Shown here: piece by piece, positions 35,373 to 46,839 of the stretch
How the letters are laid out: the number at the start of each line of letters is the position of its first letter
Position numbering within the stretch: the first letter of the stretch is position 1
Assembly: GCF_010389155.1 (NCBI RefSeq)
Contig: NC_057762.1
Span: 4,823,513 to 4,887,512, forward strand
From: Erigeron canadensis
Lineage: Eukaryota; Streptophyta; Magnoliopsida; Asterales; Asteraceae
DNA length: 64,000 bases
Direction: 5' to 3'
Program-made: the position numbers and the translations under genes
The notes under the pieces: generated by a model
Database searches by the model: none
The model's input: the letters and a program-made list of their open reading frames with translations, nothing else
Told to the model about the DNA's origin: nothing

Positions 35373-35978
35373 TACAGAGGAAAGTTAGTTTGAGAACCAT
35401 CAAAAAAAAAAAATACGAGAACCAATCCTGGCCATTGATTTTGATCTTGATGATTTTTTATTTTCTCTCTCCTCATTTTCACCCAATTCATTCAAATGGT
35501 TTTATCTCACAAACCGTACATCGTTAAACGAAAAAAAAAGCATGGGTAGTCTTAAAATTTCGTGTTCTTTCATTAGAGATGCGACTTGATATACTTTTGA
35601 CAAACTTTTAAATTTCGATTTTTTTTTTAATTTTTTTTTTAGCGATAATCCTACACATGTGCAGGACATGTGTAGGGTATACATCATACACATCCTACAC
35701 ATGTGCAGGTAAAAAGAAAAATTCAAAAAAGAAAAAAATTTCGAAATTTAAAAGTTTGTCAAAAGTATATCAAGTCGCATCTCTAATGAAAGAGGACGAA
35801 ATTTTAAGACTACCCATGGTTTTTTTTTCGTCTAACGATGCACGGTTTGTGAGATAAAACGTTTTGAAAAATTTGGATGAAAGTGATGAGAGAGAAAAAA
35901 GGAGATAAGATGTGTGGCCCAGATTGGTTCTCGCGTTTTTTTTTTTTTTTATGGTTCTCAAAATAACTCACCCCTACA
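35373..35978. mobile_element. long foldback element, about 290-bp arms
   Basis: Left end ACAGAGGAAAGTTAGTTTGAGAACC and right end (complement) TGTAGGGGTGAGTTATTTTGAGAACC. Most of the interior is inverted: for instance the CGTACATCGTTAAACG and AGAGATGCGACTTGATATAC words recur as complements around a centre near 35675 that contains CCTACACATGTGCAGG. The open frames of 74 and 66 codons here are mirror images caused by the palindrome, not genes. Confidence 0.8.
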
Positions 35979-36365
35979 CATATATACATATACATACAAA
36001 TATAAAGCTTTAACGAATCACAATGTTGACTTTTAGAGAAATCGGTCAATAAAATTGAAAAGTCACTTTTTATCTTCAAACTAAGCGTCCAAACAACCCA
36101 AGTTGTAACTCTTTCAAAATTGCCACCATTGCACAACATTTAGCATTTGGTTGAAAGACACCTATGTAATTTTTTATAATATTATACGTCATAATGATTT
36201 TTTAGTTTTTTTTTTTTTTAATATCTTACATTTTCTTATTTTTCTTTATAAGGTTATAAAAAAATGGTGAACTTCTTTTTTCATTTACGAATATTTTGAA
36301 ATGCATTTTATTAAGGGAAAATTAAGTATTTAGTCATATTTTAAGAAAACGGCTATCTACACATA

Positions 36366-36722
36366 TCAACTGTTCTCAAAAGCACATCTGAAACGCCTCG
36401 TTTTATGAAAAATGTCGTGTTTATCGCCGCATTTGGCCGGTGTGGGATATTATAAGTTATAAGGAGAATTACACGTGGTCTGACACACATGTCAGTCATT
36501 TCTCCGTTTTAGGTACCGTTTAACCTAATACGTAACGTTTTATGTAAAATGGTACCTAAAATAGGGGAATAACTGACATGTGTGTCAGACCACGTGTAAT
36601 TCTCCTTATAACTTTTACAATCTACACCCCGGCTAAACGCAGCGTTTTATATAAAACAGGGCGATAAACGCAGCGTTTTACATAAAACGGGGTATTTCAG
36701 ATGTATTTTTATGAACAGTTGA
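36366..36722. mobile_element. long inverted-repeat element, arms 130-170 bp
   Basis: The left arm (CAACTGTTC ... ACACGTGGTCTGACACACATG) is repeated as its complement on the right (CATGTGTGTCAGACCACGTGT ... GAACAGTTG) around a centre near 36535. The AAAACGCTGCGTTT-type word is present twice in the right arm. Flanks lack (TA)n and no clear target duplication is seen, so the superfamily is open. Non-coding. Confidence 0.75.
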
Positions 36723-36759
36723 CAAAAAGTATATATATTTTATTTTAGACACCTATAAA

Positions 36760-37423
36760 ATTTTTAACCTAGTTGGTCAATGAATCCTTACCCTTTAACT
36801 ATTTAGTAAAAAACAAACACCCAATAATATAATGTCAAGTGTCAATGATGCTTGTCCTTGTAGCACTATTATTTGTCACATGTTTTATATAGGGACGTAA
36901 ATGTGGAGTGATATCCTCACAATATAAATTAGCCACCCACAACAATTATTGCTTACACAATTGTACACTGTGTTGTAAAATGTATACATATGTTATGGAT
37001 GACTGAAAAGTGTTGTAAGAATATCACTGCCCGACATAAATTGCAGGTACAAAATGGTTTCAATGGAAGGATCGTCCATTGTTATATGCTTGGTTTTCAA
37101 TTTTTCATTGATATCTTTCTATATATCCAACATTCAAGACTATCAAAAAAATGATGTAGCAACATGGATGATATTGTGGATCTTTAAGAAATCGATAGCA
37201 TTGAGGGATTTTAAGAATTGTCACTTATAAATTCTACTTCAAGTTGTATAAACTTTTACGTTAAAAGACGATTATTAGATGTACGAAGGAAAACATATTT
37301 TTATTGGATTTACGTTTTTTGATATGTTAATATTTATATGTTTTGAACAACACTTGAACTTCTGTAATCATATCAATTTCGATTCCAGCTTCTTATTAAA
37401 CCCATACAATAGTGTTTTTTTTA
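36760..37423. other. gene-free spacer
   Basis: AT-rich spacer left of the Harbinger element. No supported gene. Confidence 0.4.
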
Positions 37424-39073
37424 GGGTGATGGCATCACCACCACCCACCACTCACTTCCAACCAATCACATTATGCCACTTCAAATCCACCACCCACTCA
37501 CCACTTAGCCAAATTTTGTTGGCATTGCAACCACTCACTCACCACTCACTACAATTTTATTTTTATTTTTAAAACTAAAATTCTATTAAACATAAACCAT
37601 TACATAAACATAACTAATTAAAAACATAAAAACGATCATGATGACTGTTAGGTTGGACACGGGGATCTCCAATATGAACCAGACTGATAGCGTGACCGTC
37701 GTCCTGAATAATCATGTTGTGCATTATGACACACGCATAGATGAGGTTCCTTATTGCTTTCACTAACCTTTGTCGAAACGGTCGACAAAGGATACCCCAT
37801 TTCTGCTTGAGAACGTACACTGAAGGCATGTTCAACATCCTTTTGAGCTGACTGTTGTAGCCGCTTGAACTTTTTCTCTTTCGGATCGGTTGGATACTTG
37901 TAGGCTTTAACAAAAGTAGACCATGTCAGATATATGTCATCCACTAGATAATAGCCACGTGGGTACGTATGGCCATTCACAGTGAATGGGCAGATAGGCG
38001 TCATGCCCATGCGCTCGGGGAGAAACAATGAAGACTGCTGTAGAACGTTGATATCGTTTAGTGAACCCGGAGGACCAAAAAATGCGTTCCATATCCACAA
38101 ATCATGAGAAGCTGTCGCCTCCATCATAATCGTGGGGTATTGATGATCACCCCTTTTATACTGGCCCCTCAACTCAACTTGACACATTTTCCATACGAAA
38201 TGTGTACAATCTAGGTTGCCCAACATACCGGGCATGTAATGTCTGATTTCCTCATGTGCTTCGTATAACCGCCTAATATCATGCGATGTTGGTCTGCGCA
38301 GATATTGGTACTTATACGTCTCTACCATGGCGTCACAAAAAACCTGGAGACATCCGCGTGACATTATTTGAGCCATCTCCAAGTACTCATCATACTCATC
38401 CAGTGGGTTACTGGTTTCAAGCTGCCTAATGGCAAACGCACATTTCTGTATCGCGGTAAAACTATTTTTCATTCTACCATCGTAACCTTCTTGAAAATAC
38501 TTGTACCGTGACTCAAGATCATGAACAATCTTTAGAAATAAACGTTTAGGCATACGATACCTATCCTCAAAAAACTCATCATCGAATTTCGGTTCATCAG
38601 AAAAGTAGTCGCGAAACAATCTTTCTCCAGCTTCCCAACGGTCGCTGTTAACAACTTTACGCTTAGACCTTGTCGTAGAACTTTCACCATCGGCCTCGAT
38701 CGCATCCGCAAATACTTCCAAACTACTATATCGTCGGACCATTCAAACAGTTAATCTAGTAAAACCGTAGATCCAAATCGTTTAGCCATTTGTGAAAATG
38801 AGTTTGTTTAATGTGTTGATGTGTGTTTTTGTTTGATATGTGTGTGTGTGTGATTTGAAATGGAAGAATGTGTGATGGTATTTAAAGAAAAAAAAACTAA
38901 ATATTCAAACTAGCCGTTCCAAGCTCCAACGGTCACAAGCACCCATAGTACACGCGAGTGGAACTTCCACCCAATTTTCACCACTCGTGTGTGGTTCACC
39001 GTTGGCGGCGGAATTCCACGAGTGGTCGGCCGAATTGAACCACGCAGGTTTAATCCGGGTGATGCTAACACCC
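37424..39073 (-). mobile_element. PIF/Harbinger-type DNA transposon, 1.65 kb
   Basis: Inverted ends are GGGTGATGGCATCACC at 37424 and the complement GGGTGTTAGCATCACC at 39073, 14 of 16 positions the same. Flanks are TTA at the left and TAA at the right, so the usual TWA duplication is imperfect. The only long frame is the DDE transposase. The Myb-like ORF1 protein that PIF elements also need is absent, so the copy would rely on another element. CCACTCACCACT-type subterminal repeats are found inside the left end. Confidence 0.8.
37614..38742 (-). pseudogene. Harbinger DDE transposase (DDE_Tnp_4), frameshifted near the C-terminus
   Basis: The frame 38742-37648 matches plant PIF/Harbinger nucleases (HARBI1/ALP1-like) for about 309 residues. 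Catalytic acids are seen at D178 (GNLDCTHF), D230 (SLNDINVLQ) and E304 (KDVEHAF), and YYLVDDIY is conserved. Such enzymes cut and join transposon ends in the nucleus. After residue 309 the family sequence (WGILCRP ... ACVIMHNMI) continues in another frame down to 37614. The shift sits at about 37814-37818, where four extra bases (GTAC on the minus strand) appear. It is therefore probably inactive, though all three catalytic residues precede the break. The ATG at 38742 gives a normal N-terminus. An exapted ALP1-like host gene is less likely because of the flanking inverted repeats and frameshift. Confidence 0.85.
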
Positions 39074-39635
39074 TAATAAAATTTATTGTTTGAAAGGAGA
39101 TTATTTTGAGAAGATAGAAGTCAAGGACAAGCTTTGGAGACCATTAACATCTTGGCTAGATATAAATGGATGTTTTTTTTTCTTGCTAAATATGTTTGGT
39201 TGTAAGGATTCATTAACACTAAATATGTTTGGGGGTAAGGATTTATTGACAAAATAGAATTTTTTTTTTTTTTATATAGGTGTCTAAAATAGAATATATT
39301 CTCCAAAATATGACCATATACGCAATAAAAAAATCTATTTTTTTTTTATACATTTTACTCACTTTTTACTTTCTGTATATATTTTTTATAAGATTATTGT
39401 AAAATGTACTGATTTAAAATTCAATAATGCCACAACCAGTTTTGGCTTTTGTGTCAAAACCCGACGTTCACAACACCGGTATACTTGTTCTACAAATTAC
39501 CGTCATAAACTCATAACCATAAACCACTCAAAACAACACCATTCATTATTATGTCCTCTTTTCTCTTTAAGTTAACTACTATGTGGTGAGTAAATTAAGC
39601 ATGTGTGATTAAACGAATTGAAAAGGTTTCCACCG
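39074..39635. other. gene-free spacer
   Basis: AT-rich spacer. Near 39180-39245 a segment around AAATATGTTTGG is duplicated imperfectly. CAAAACAAC near 39529 may be the left target site of the LINE-like tail ending at 40051, which is uncertain. Confidence 0.35.
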
Positions 39636-39647
39636 TTATAGATGTAT

Positions 39648-39826
39648 ACCCTGAGTTTGAATTTTGTTAATGCCTTAAAAGGGTTATGCTTTTTTATGTC
39701 TTGGATGAGTATAACATTACAAAGGTTCCCTCTCTAAATGTCTTTAACAAGATTCAAACCCATGACTCCCACTCTTTCGCAACAAAAACCTTTAAGGGAA
39801 AAATACCAAACCAAGACCTCAATGTC
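39648..39826 (-). mobile_element. SINE, 179 bp, 12-bp perfect TSD
   Basis: TTATAGATGTAT flanks the unit perfectly at 39636-39647 and 39827-39838. On the minus strand a tRNA-like B box (GGTTTGAATCT) is found near 39756, and an A-box-like TTGGTTTGGTA near 39815. The length, pol III box order and duplication size fit a plant SINE. The 3' A tail is short or lost. Confidence 0.7.
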
Positions 39827-39838
39827 TTATAGATGTAT

Positions 39839-40051
39839 GGTTGATCGAGAAAAGATGCAATGGAAGATGGAATACGTTAGCTTACAATTATGAGTGAAAG
39901 CATCGCCTGGTAGGTCTATGACCCTTTCTTTTATGTTCGTCATGATTTCTTTCCATGTAATTACTCTTTGTAAATTTGGGACTCACTAGCGACTTGCTAG
40001 TAGTCGTTTAATAAGAAATTCTTTTGCCTTTAAAAAAAAAAAAAAAAAAAC
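39839..40051 (+). mobile_element. LINE-like 3' tail with poly(A)
   Basis: Ends TTGTAAATTTGGG ... CACTAGCGACTTGCTAG ... TTTAATAAGAAATTC and an A18 run at 40032-40050. This matches the style of plant L1 3' ends. No reverse transcriptase part is seen, so it would be strongly 5'-truncated. Only a nine-base CAAAACAAC near 39529 and 40051 suggests a duplication, in which case the SINE would be nested in it. Moderate to low certainty. Confidence 0.4.
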
Positions 40052-40059
40052 AAAACAAC

Positions 40060-42809
40060 CTCATGCAGAAATTCACTATATTTGGCCTTTTGAAAACCTT
40101 GTTAAATCACGGCTTCTTTGAGAGGTGCCAAGCCCAACCAAGCACAATTAAATGCTAATTTCAGTCCTTGGAGAACAATAATTTCACAAAATACACTTTA
40201 AATGGCAAATTTAGTATAAATGTATGTTTGTGATTGCTATGAAATTGTGAATCTTTTACAACACTTGTTTCGTTATGCTGCGACACACTAGCTAGTAACT
40301 ATATAGATTGGTGCAGTACGTAAGCGACATAATTGTGTATAAACGTATTAAGAAAAGATGGGCTAATAATGTGAAATAGTTGAGTTAGCATCAAATATTC
40401 GAGGACCACATTATCCTTATCATCTTATAGAGCATCATATCAAAGCAGTTTGTGACTTTGTGTTGTGATATGTGGTCCTAATTAATATTCATCTCTTAAT
40501 TACTTGATAAATTCCATTAGTGTCATTTTCGGTTTTTTCTAATATTCAAAATACGTATACTATTTTTGTTGGGTTTTAGTATGTTTCTAACTCATGAAGA
40601 ACATCTATTCTATAGCCCAATAAGTTGATCCAATAATCTTTGTATCTTGGGCACTATTAGCAAGTTATGACTTCATTTTTACACGAGAAAAAAGGTAAAT
40701 AAATAGATTTTTTGGACTAAAATGCTGAATCATAAACCACGAAATATGATATATGTTTTAAGTATAAGTTTTTAATGCACCATGAACAATGATGTTAAAA
40801 TATGTTTTGTGCCTATATATGATTTTTAGATTTTAATGTTCTATGGATAACTGACATATATGAAATTATGAATTGTACAATTATGGACTTATGGATCATG
40901 GGGTTTATTAGTTTTATATCTGTTGTATAACTATCACTGGATCATTGGAGTATATCCCATTCAACATCGGATATGGGCTTTTAAATCGTTCCTTATTTAA
41001 TAGTTATTGGGCCCAAAATTAATTTGCATCTAAATAGTGACTTTTTGATAAAATACATCGGGAATTGAGATCGGATAAGTGAAAGAGGAATCAACATTTT
41101 TTGAATAATCAGGTCGGATTAGAAAAAAAAATTGAATTGCTTTTTGCATTAAAATAATAATTTTTAAAAGTATGTGTTTTAAAAATTAGAAATATATTAA
41201 AAAAAATTTCAGAATTACCTACAAACATAAGATAACGCTTCAATTTAAATATAATTATCTAAAAATAATTACATAATAATTAATCAAATAACCTTTTTAA
41301 TAAATAAAAAATGTTTGACTTTATTTTGACGCAATCTAATACAACCGATTCTTGGACAAAAGTTGACCCAAGTCTATGATGTTGAGCAGCTTTTAATCTG
41401 AGTACGCCAAACTCGAATCGGTAGTCCATCGGTAATGATCCAATTTCGAGAAATTGCTTGTATTGACCGATTTTTACAAACATGTATATTGAGCTATTTT
41501 AACTAGAAACTATTTAATATTAACATAAACAAAATGATAAATCAAATCAATGACCTAATAATGAAATTAATAATATGTTGATGACACTTGTTATAAATGA
41601 AAAAAGGAATCATAAGAGAAAAAATTAATGAAATACATTTGTCATGTGTCAAATGTTTTAAGTTGATTTTTTTTAATTGATTTATCATTACCCTTATTAT
41701 AATACTCGCGATAGATTATGAAATAAATAACTTTTCATTGATAGCATATGACAATTTTTTAATAGTCCTTTCTATTATGGTATCTGTTACATTATATTTT
41801 CTAAATCTATATCTACATATGTATATATATATGTATATTAATGAAGAGCTATGCTAGAGTGACAAACATTTTATAAAAATATGATCATCGATTTTTAAAT
41901 ATATATGACTCTTTCATATATTAGTTGATTTCATTTGAAAAAGAATATGTTTCATATTAATGGAATCATGTACATAACTTAATATATATAACATAACCAT
42001 GGTCCATGGGTTCCAATGCATGAGATTTTATAGCTAATTGTATTACTACATAGTCAACTTGAAAAATTAGAACTTGGTCTGATTTTCAAAAAAGACCTAA
42101 TCTTCTTGATCCATCTAATTTCTTCTTTTTCTTTATTAAAAAAGTCATTTGTTCTAATATGATGGTTGTTCATCAATAATCACATCCTTGCTCATTGATT
42201 TAATCACACTCTTGATCACTGAGTTTTGTAATACATTTTTTTTTCTTTTGAATAGTTGGTTGTGTTGGATGGTTGATGGGTAGTGTTATGTAACGATCAA
42301 AATGAAAAAGAATATGTAAGATGAAACAGGACTTATACTCAAGTAGCTAGGGACGAAGTAGTTCTTTTTATAATAATTACACAAAAAATTGAAATAATAA
42401 TTTTATTAATAGAGCTATAAATATGAAAACACTTTCACATGTATGCAATAAAGACCGAAGTTGCAGATTTTTGAAGGACATTCAATTCCATCCTTTCTGC
42501 CCACATATTTCTTCATACTCTTCACTGTCTATCCTATTTCTCATTTAATATATTAAATAAACCCACACAGAAAATAAATGGCAAACCAAATTAAAAGCTC
42601 ATTGCTAATTGATAATAAATCAATCTTTCTCGTGCATATTAAATTACTTCATGTGGTTTTTCCTTTTTCATTCACTTTATCTAATGTTTAAGTTTACATT
42701 CTAATTATCTCCATGTTTGGCGATACTAAAACTTATGTTTAGAAGTTTAGCTCCCAACACCCTAGAGAGTTATGTTTTTTTTTAAACGACAAATTTCATC
42801 AAATAAATT
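40060..42809. other. long gene-free stretch
   Basis: AT-rich with TA-rich runs (about 41812-41840). No domain-bearing frame and no clear transposon ends were found. Confidence 0.4.
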
Positions 42810-43010
42810 AGGGCCCGTTTCTTTTTGTAGTTATTAAGTGCTGAGTGTATTAAGTGACTAGATGCATTAAGAATGTCTGTATGTATTAAGTAAAATATAT
42901 CTAATTGACGATTATTTTTGTTTATTAAGTCAAAAAAATATAAAATTTGACTGAATGATTAAGTTCTTAACTATTAAGTGTATTAGATAAAAAAGAAATA
43001 GTGCCTAAAC
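42810..43010. mobile_element. small MITE with GGGCCCGTTTCTTTTT / GGCACTATTTCTTTTT ends
   Basis: Inverted ends at about 42813 and 43006 are flanked by TTA and TAA. The interior repeats TTAAGTG words (ATTAAGTGCTGAGTG, TATTAAGTGTATTAG), giving it self-complementary potential. Probably PIF/Harbinger-like, but the flanking triplets do not match exactly. Confidence 0.5.
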
Positions 43011-43028
43011 AACTGTAAGCTAACAAGT

Positions 43029-43100
43029 TAAATTATTTATTACGAGTAAATGTTTATATTTAAGTTAAATTATTTATTACGAGTAAATGTTTATATTTAG
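43029..43100. repeat. 36-bp tandem duplication
   Basis: The unit TAAGTTAAATTATTTATTAC continuing GAGTAAATGTTTATAT is present twice head to tail without visible change. Non-coding, adjacent to a SINE-like fragment. Confidence 0.85.
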
Positions 43101-43182
43101 GTTTGAACATGAGACCTTTTAAAGAAGCATAACCTTTCACCTCTTTATTAGGTTACTACACCAAGAGCTAGAGTTATGTGAT
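43098..43182 (-). mobile_element. SINE-like fragment
   Basis: On the minus strand TAGCTCTTGGTG (A-box-like, near 43165) is followed by ATGTTCAAACC (B-box-like, near 43105). No tail or duplication was recognised, so this may be only the tRNA-related head of a SINE. Confidence 0.4.
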
Positions 43183-43920
43183 CCATATATATCTTATTCA
43201 CATTTTTGTATTTTGCAACTTTTTAATGCGTCTTGTTAGGCCTTATTAATACAAATAAGGCTGTTTAAGAAATATAACGCTTGAGTTATGTACGTATCCA
43301 TGGGGGCTTAGGCTACCTAAGGCAAAGTGGACAATGTATGAGGTCCGGTTTTTCAGGGGCCCAAATATTTTATATAGTATCTATACTTTTAATAATTAAC
43401 TACTAGTATTGTGATTAGTTGGTTAAGACATTAGACACATGTGTATTTATTTTTTAGGTCCTCGGGCTAATTCGTTGTTCTTAGCTTAAGGGTCTTTCTT
43501 CAAGCTCGTCCTAGGCCGGAAATCTCTTAGAGTCGGTCCCGTACGTACCTTTGATTTTATTCCTTAAACTTAGATCCCAACACCTTAATTAGACGGCTCA
43601 TAGATGTCTGATGAGGCTTAAACCCCTGCTAATATGAGTTGTCGATTATTCGGACTAAAGGACCATTGAACTTTTCGTCCAGAATCTTATTAATTCATAT
43701 CTTTGTTATGAATCCAAAAGATGCTCGACGAATTTTTAAGACTTCATATATTGTTTACTTTTTTAAGCTAGCTCCTAACTTGATTAATTAAGTGGTAATG
43801 AGTAAAATTGATCACGATACTGAAAAAAGTATAATATTAAATAGTGATAAGGGATTTGCTAACAAATGTCTCCGAGGCATGAGTAGCGTGTATTGAATGA
43901 ACTCCGAGTTTCTTAAAAAG
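43183..43920. other. gene-free stretch
   Basis: Contains C-rich fragments near 43360 and 43500-43540 that look like transposon debris. No gene or complete element ends. Confidence 0.35.
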
Positions 43921-44180
43921 TACTCCTTCCGTCTCATTAGGAGTGTCATGTTTTGAATTTTCAAAATCTAACATTTGTAAATTTGACCTTCAATAATTTA
44001 ATTTGTGGTAGATAATATTTGATGAAAGTTTATGAAACGATTGTGTTTTAGATGTGTTTTTTAATGGTATAATTCTTATCAAGTTTTATATAACACAACA
44101 AAATTTATTTATGGTCAAAATTTATAAAAATAGACTTTGAATATTTAAAGTAAGACACTTGTTATGGGACGGAATGAGTA
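43921..44180. mobile_element. Stowaway MITE
   Basis: Ends TACTCCTTCCGTCTCATTAG at 43921 and the complement TACTCATTCCGTCCCATAAC at 44180. The TACTCCCTCCGT start and TA target site are the Stowaway (Tc1/mariner) hallmark. 260 bp, non-coding. Confidence 0.9.
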
Positions 44181-44843
44181 ATAAATAATTATTTTATAAT
44201 TTTAAAAAACTCAGAGTTTATTTAATGCCATTATCAAATCCTGATAATAACAGCATTTAAGTTTTTTCAATAAAAAAAATACGTATTAATTGTACTCAGA
44301 CAATCAGATTTCAGTGTATAGATGATTTGATTTATTTGTGCATTTAATATAGTCAAATTTTCATTATAAATAATGTGTATTTACAAAGAAAGTCTGGAAG
44401 CAATTATAAATGTTTTTTCTTAATTGTTCACCCCCTAATTAGCAAATCCCTTAAAAATATACACATCATTACTTAACAAAAGATCACAGAAAGCGATGGC
44501 GGGCATTATTTACCAATTGATCATTATTCAACTTTGAATCGAAATAATTTACGTTACCAAAAAAGTATACAAAATGATGAGAAACCTAGCTAATATCCCA
44601 TTCTATAATGAAATTACAGAAGGTAGTTTGTTAAATGCATAAATATTATAGAAAGATTGATGTAATCTTTGTTACATTAATTTCTTGCAAACTTGAAACA
44701 ATTTGAATTACATCATATCTCTCAAGTCAAATGATTAATTTAACCTCCCCCAAAAAAAAATCAAGGAAACAATTAAGATTTGATTGATTATAACAAATAA
44801 CTTTCAAAATCAAAACCTAGCTACTAACACACGAATCAATTAA
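44181..44843. other. 3' flank of the MYB gene
   Basis: AT-rich. The last part, close to 44843, probably holds the 3' UTR of the minus-strand MYB gene. No other feature is supported. Confidence 0.4.
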
Positions 44844-46618
44844 TTAATCGAAAAAATCAGGGTTTTCATCAAAGGAAAAGTTAGATAAATCTTCTTTTCC
44901 TTGATCAACTTCACCACCACCACCGGTGGTTATATCATCAAGCAACCAATTCTCAAACATCGTAAATCGAAGTTCTTCCTTGCTTTCCCCTTGAAAAATA
45001 CTTCCTTCAGGCGAAGTATTAGATTGCGAAAAATCTGAATTATTTGGAGATCCAAAAGATCTATCAAATCCGAAAAGGGACTCAAATGCTTGAGACAAAT
45101 CTATTCCACCAGAATTAGAAGTAGTAGTCTTGCTTTCACCACTAAGAGAATTATTATTATTATTATTAGTATTTACTTCATGATTATCACTCGAGTACTC
45201 ACGAGTACTCGAATTAGAAGTTGTTTTGTTTGTTTTATTATTAGGAGAGTTTTTCATAAACCCTTTAAGCAATTTGGCAATGTTATCAGTGCTAGAAGGG
45301 TAAGCAGGTGTTTGTGGCGAATACGGTACTTTTGTTGTTGTTTGATGATGATCAGGAAGAAAAATAGGCTTGTGGTGATCAATAGATAAAGCATCATTTA
45401 ACGCTTGTTTCGCCAAATGAATATCGGTTTGAAGTCTCTTTTCCCATTGGCCTCTAGAGAGACTGTGTGAAGAAGAAGATGTTGTTGAAGATGTTGAATT
45501 AGAAGTGAACCGATGATCTTTGGTATTTTGTTGATCTTGATAATCAGCTGATGACCCCATTTGAAGCTTTCTTAGCTTCTTTTTCAAATGTGTATTCCAG
45601 TAGTTTTTTATATCATTATCTGTTCTTTCTGGAAGATATGAAGCTATAGCTGCCCATCTGTATTTATGTAACCACAAATTAATATCTTGGGACACAAAAA
45701 AATAAATCAACTCTTCAAAATTGTTAGCTTATACATAAGGATAGCAATGGAGTGGGTGTAATCGGGGATCTCAATCCCCATCTCCATACCCGTCGAATAA
45801 TTAAGTTACATTCTGTCTTCATCGGTTAATATCAGTTAATTACCTTTTAACTAAATAATTTTAAGGACACTTTTTTGAGGTTGTCAGTTACCTTTAACTA
45901 AATAAATACATAAAATAGTACTGGAAATATAGAGCTTCACCACCATACAGCTCCCTCACTATCCGATGAAAAATTAAATTACATCTCTATACCCCCGTCC
46001 CATCGGGTATCGACGGACAAATTGTGTTTTTAATCATTAGATATACTTGAAAAATTTTTAATACCAAAACCCTAGATTATTGAAATAATTTCTACCCAAT
46101 AGGCCAATACAAGAAAGGTCAATACTTTGTGTTATAAATTCATAGATTTTTGGGCTAGGTTAGTTAATTATATATAAGTTTATACATGTTTTTTTTTAAT
46201 CCAATAAAATATAGTATAAACTTAACTAAATAACTAAAAAAACTTACTTGTTGCCAAGGAGCACTTGAAGCTGAATAATCATTTTCTCCTCATCTTCAGT
46301 GAAATCTCCCCTTTTGATTCCAGGCCTCAAATAATTTGTCCATCTTAACCTACAACTCTTGCTACATCTTCTCAGTCCTAAAAATTAAAAAAACTATTTA
46401 ACAACATTTTTTTAAACTAGAATCAATATATATATATATATATATATCTAGCTAGCTATATATATTTATGTATATAAATACATACCAGTGTTGGTAGGTA
46501 CTTGACGCCAATTGCCAGGGCCATGTTGTTGAACATAAGTAACCAGCATGATATCTTCTTCTGGAGTCCATGGACCTTTTTTCACCCCAAGTTTATCACA
46601 ACATGGTGGCCTTCCCAT
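44844..46618 (-). CDS. MYB30-like: R2R3-MYB transcription factor, subgroup 1 (MYB30/94/96-like)
   Basis: Three exons on the minus strand: 46486-46618 (133 nt), 46248-46377 (130 nt) and 44844-45657 (814 nt), all with GT-AG junctions, giving 358 residues. The 133/130 exon sizes are standard for this family. R2 has W17, W37, W57 and R3 has F70, W89, W108. The start MGRPPCCDK and the [13 protein letters not shown] junction are typical. C-terminal motifs [18 protein letters not shown] (157-174) and [14 protein letters not shown] (213-226) and the end FDENPDFFD point to subgroup 1 and resemble MYB30. Known members regulate very-long-chain fatty acid and cuticular wax genes, the hypersensitive response and drought responses. 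A nuclear activator role is inferred. Intron 2 carries a MITE-like insert. Confidence 0.95.
45736..46020. mobile_element. MITE-like insert in intron 2 of the MYB gene
   Basis: AAGGATAGCAATGGAGTGGG at the left and a C-rich TACCCCCGTCCCATCGGG right end are similar to the ends of the elements at 9955 and 33750. It enlarges the intron without touching either splice site. The target duplication was not resolved. Confidence 0.4.
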
Positions 46619-46696
46619 TTCCTTAATTTCTTGCTCTAATTAATAACAATATATAATCTTTAAAAGAAAAAAATGGTCTTACTAGCTTGAAACTAC

Positions 46697-46727
<31 letters not shown>

Positions 46728-46807
46728 TAGTAGTTGTAAATATAAAGGAGTTATAAGTAGCTAAGGATGTATTATTGTGTTTTGTTGGTATTGGGGGTAT
46801 AAGATTA

Positions 46808-46835
46808 TATATTATAGTTATATATATAGAGAGAA
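46808..46835 (-). promoter_or_regulatory. candidate TATA box of the MYB gene
   Basis: On the minus strand TCTCTCTATATATATAAC lies about 200 bases upstream of the ATG, which would give a leader of roughly 170 bases. Other (TA)n runs nearer the ATG (46697-46719) could also serve, so the call is tentative. Confidence 0.35.
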
Positions 46836-46839
46836 ATTA

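Noticed and set aside
35502..35857. Two similar open frames on opposite strands
   Set aside because: They are mirror images produced by the palindromic element and encode low-complexity sequence.
37279..37572. 97-codon open frame left of the transposase
   Set aside because: It crosses the Harbinger left end and is made of its CCACTCACC subterminal repeats; it is not a plausible ORF1 Myb-like protein.
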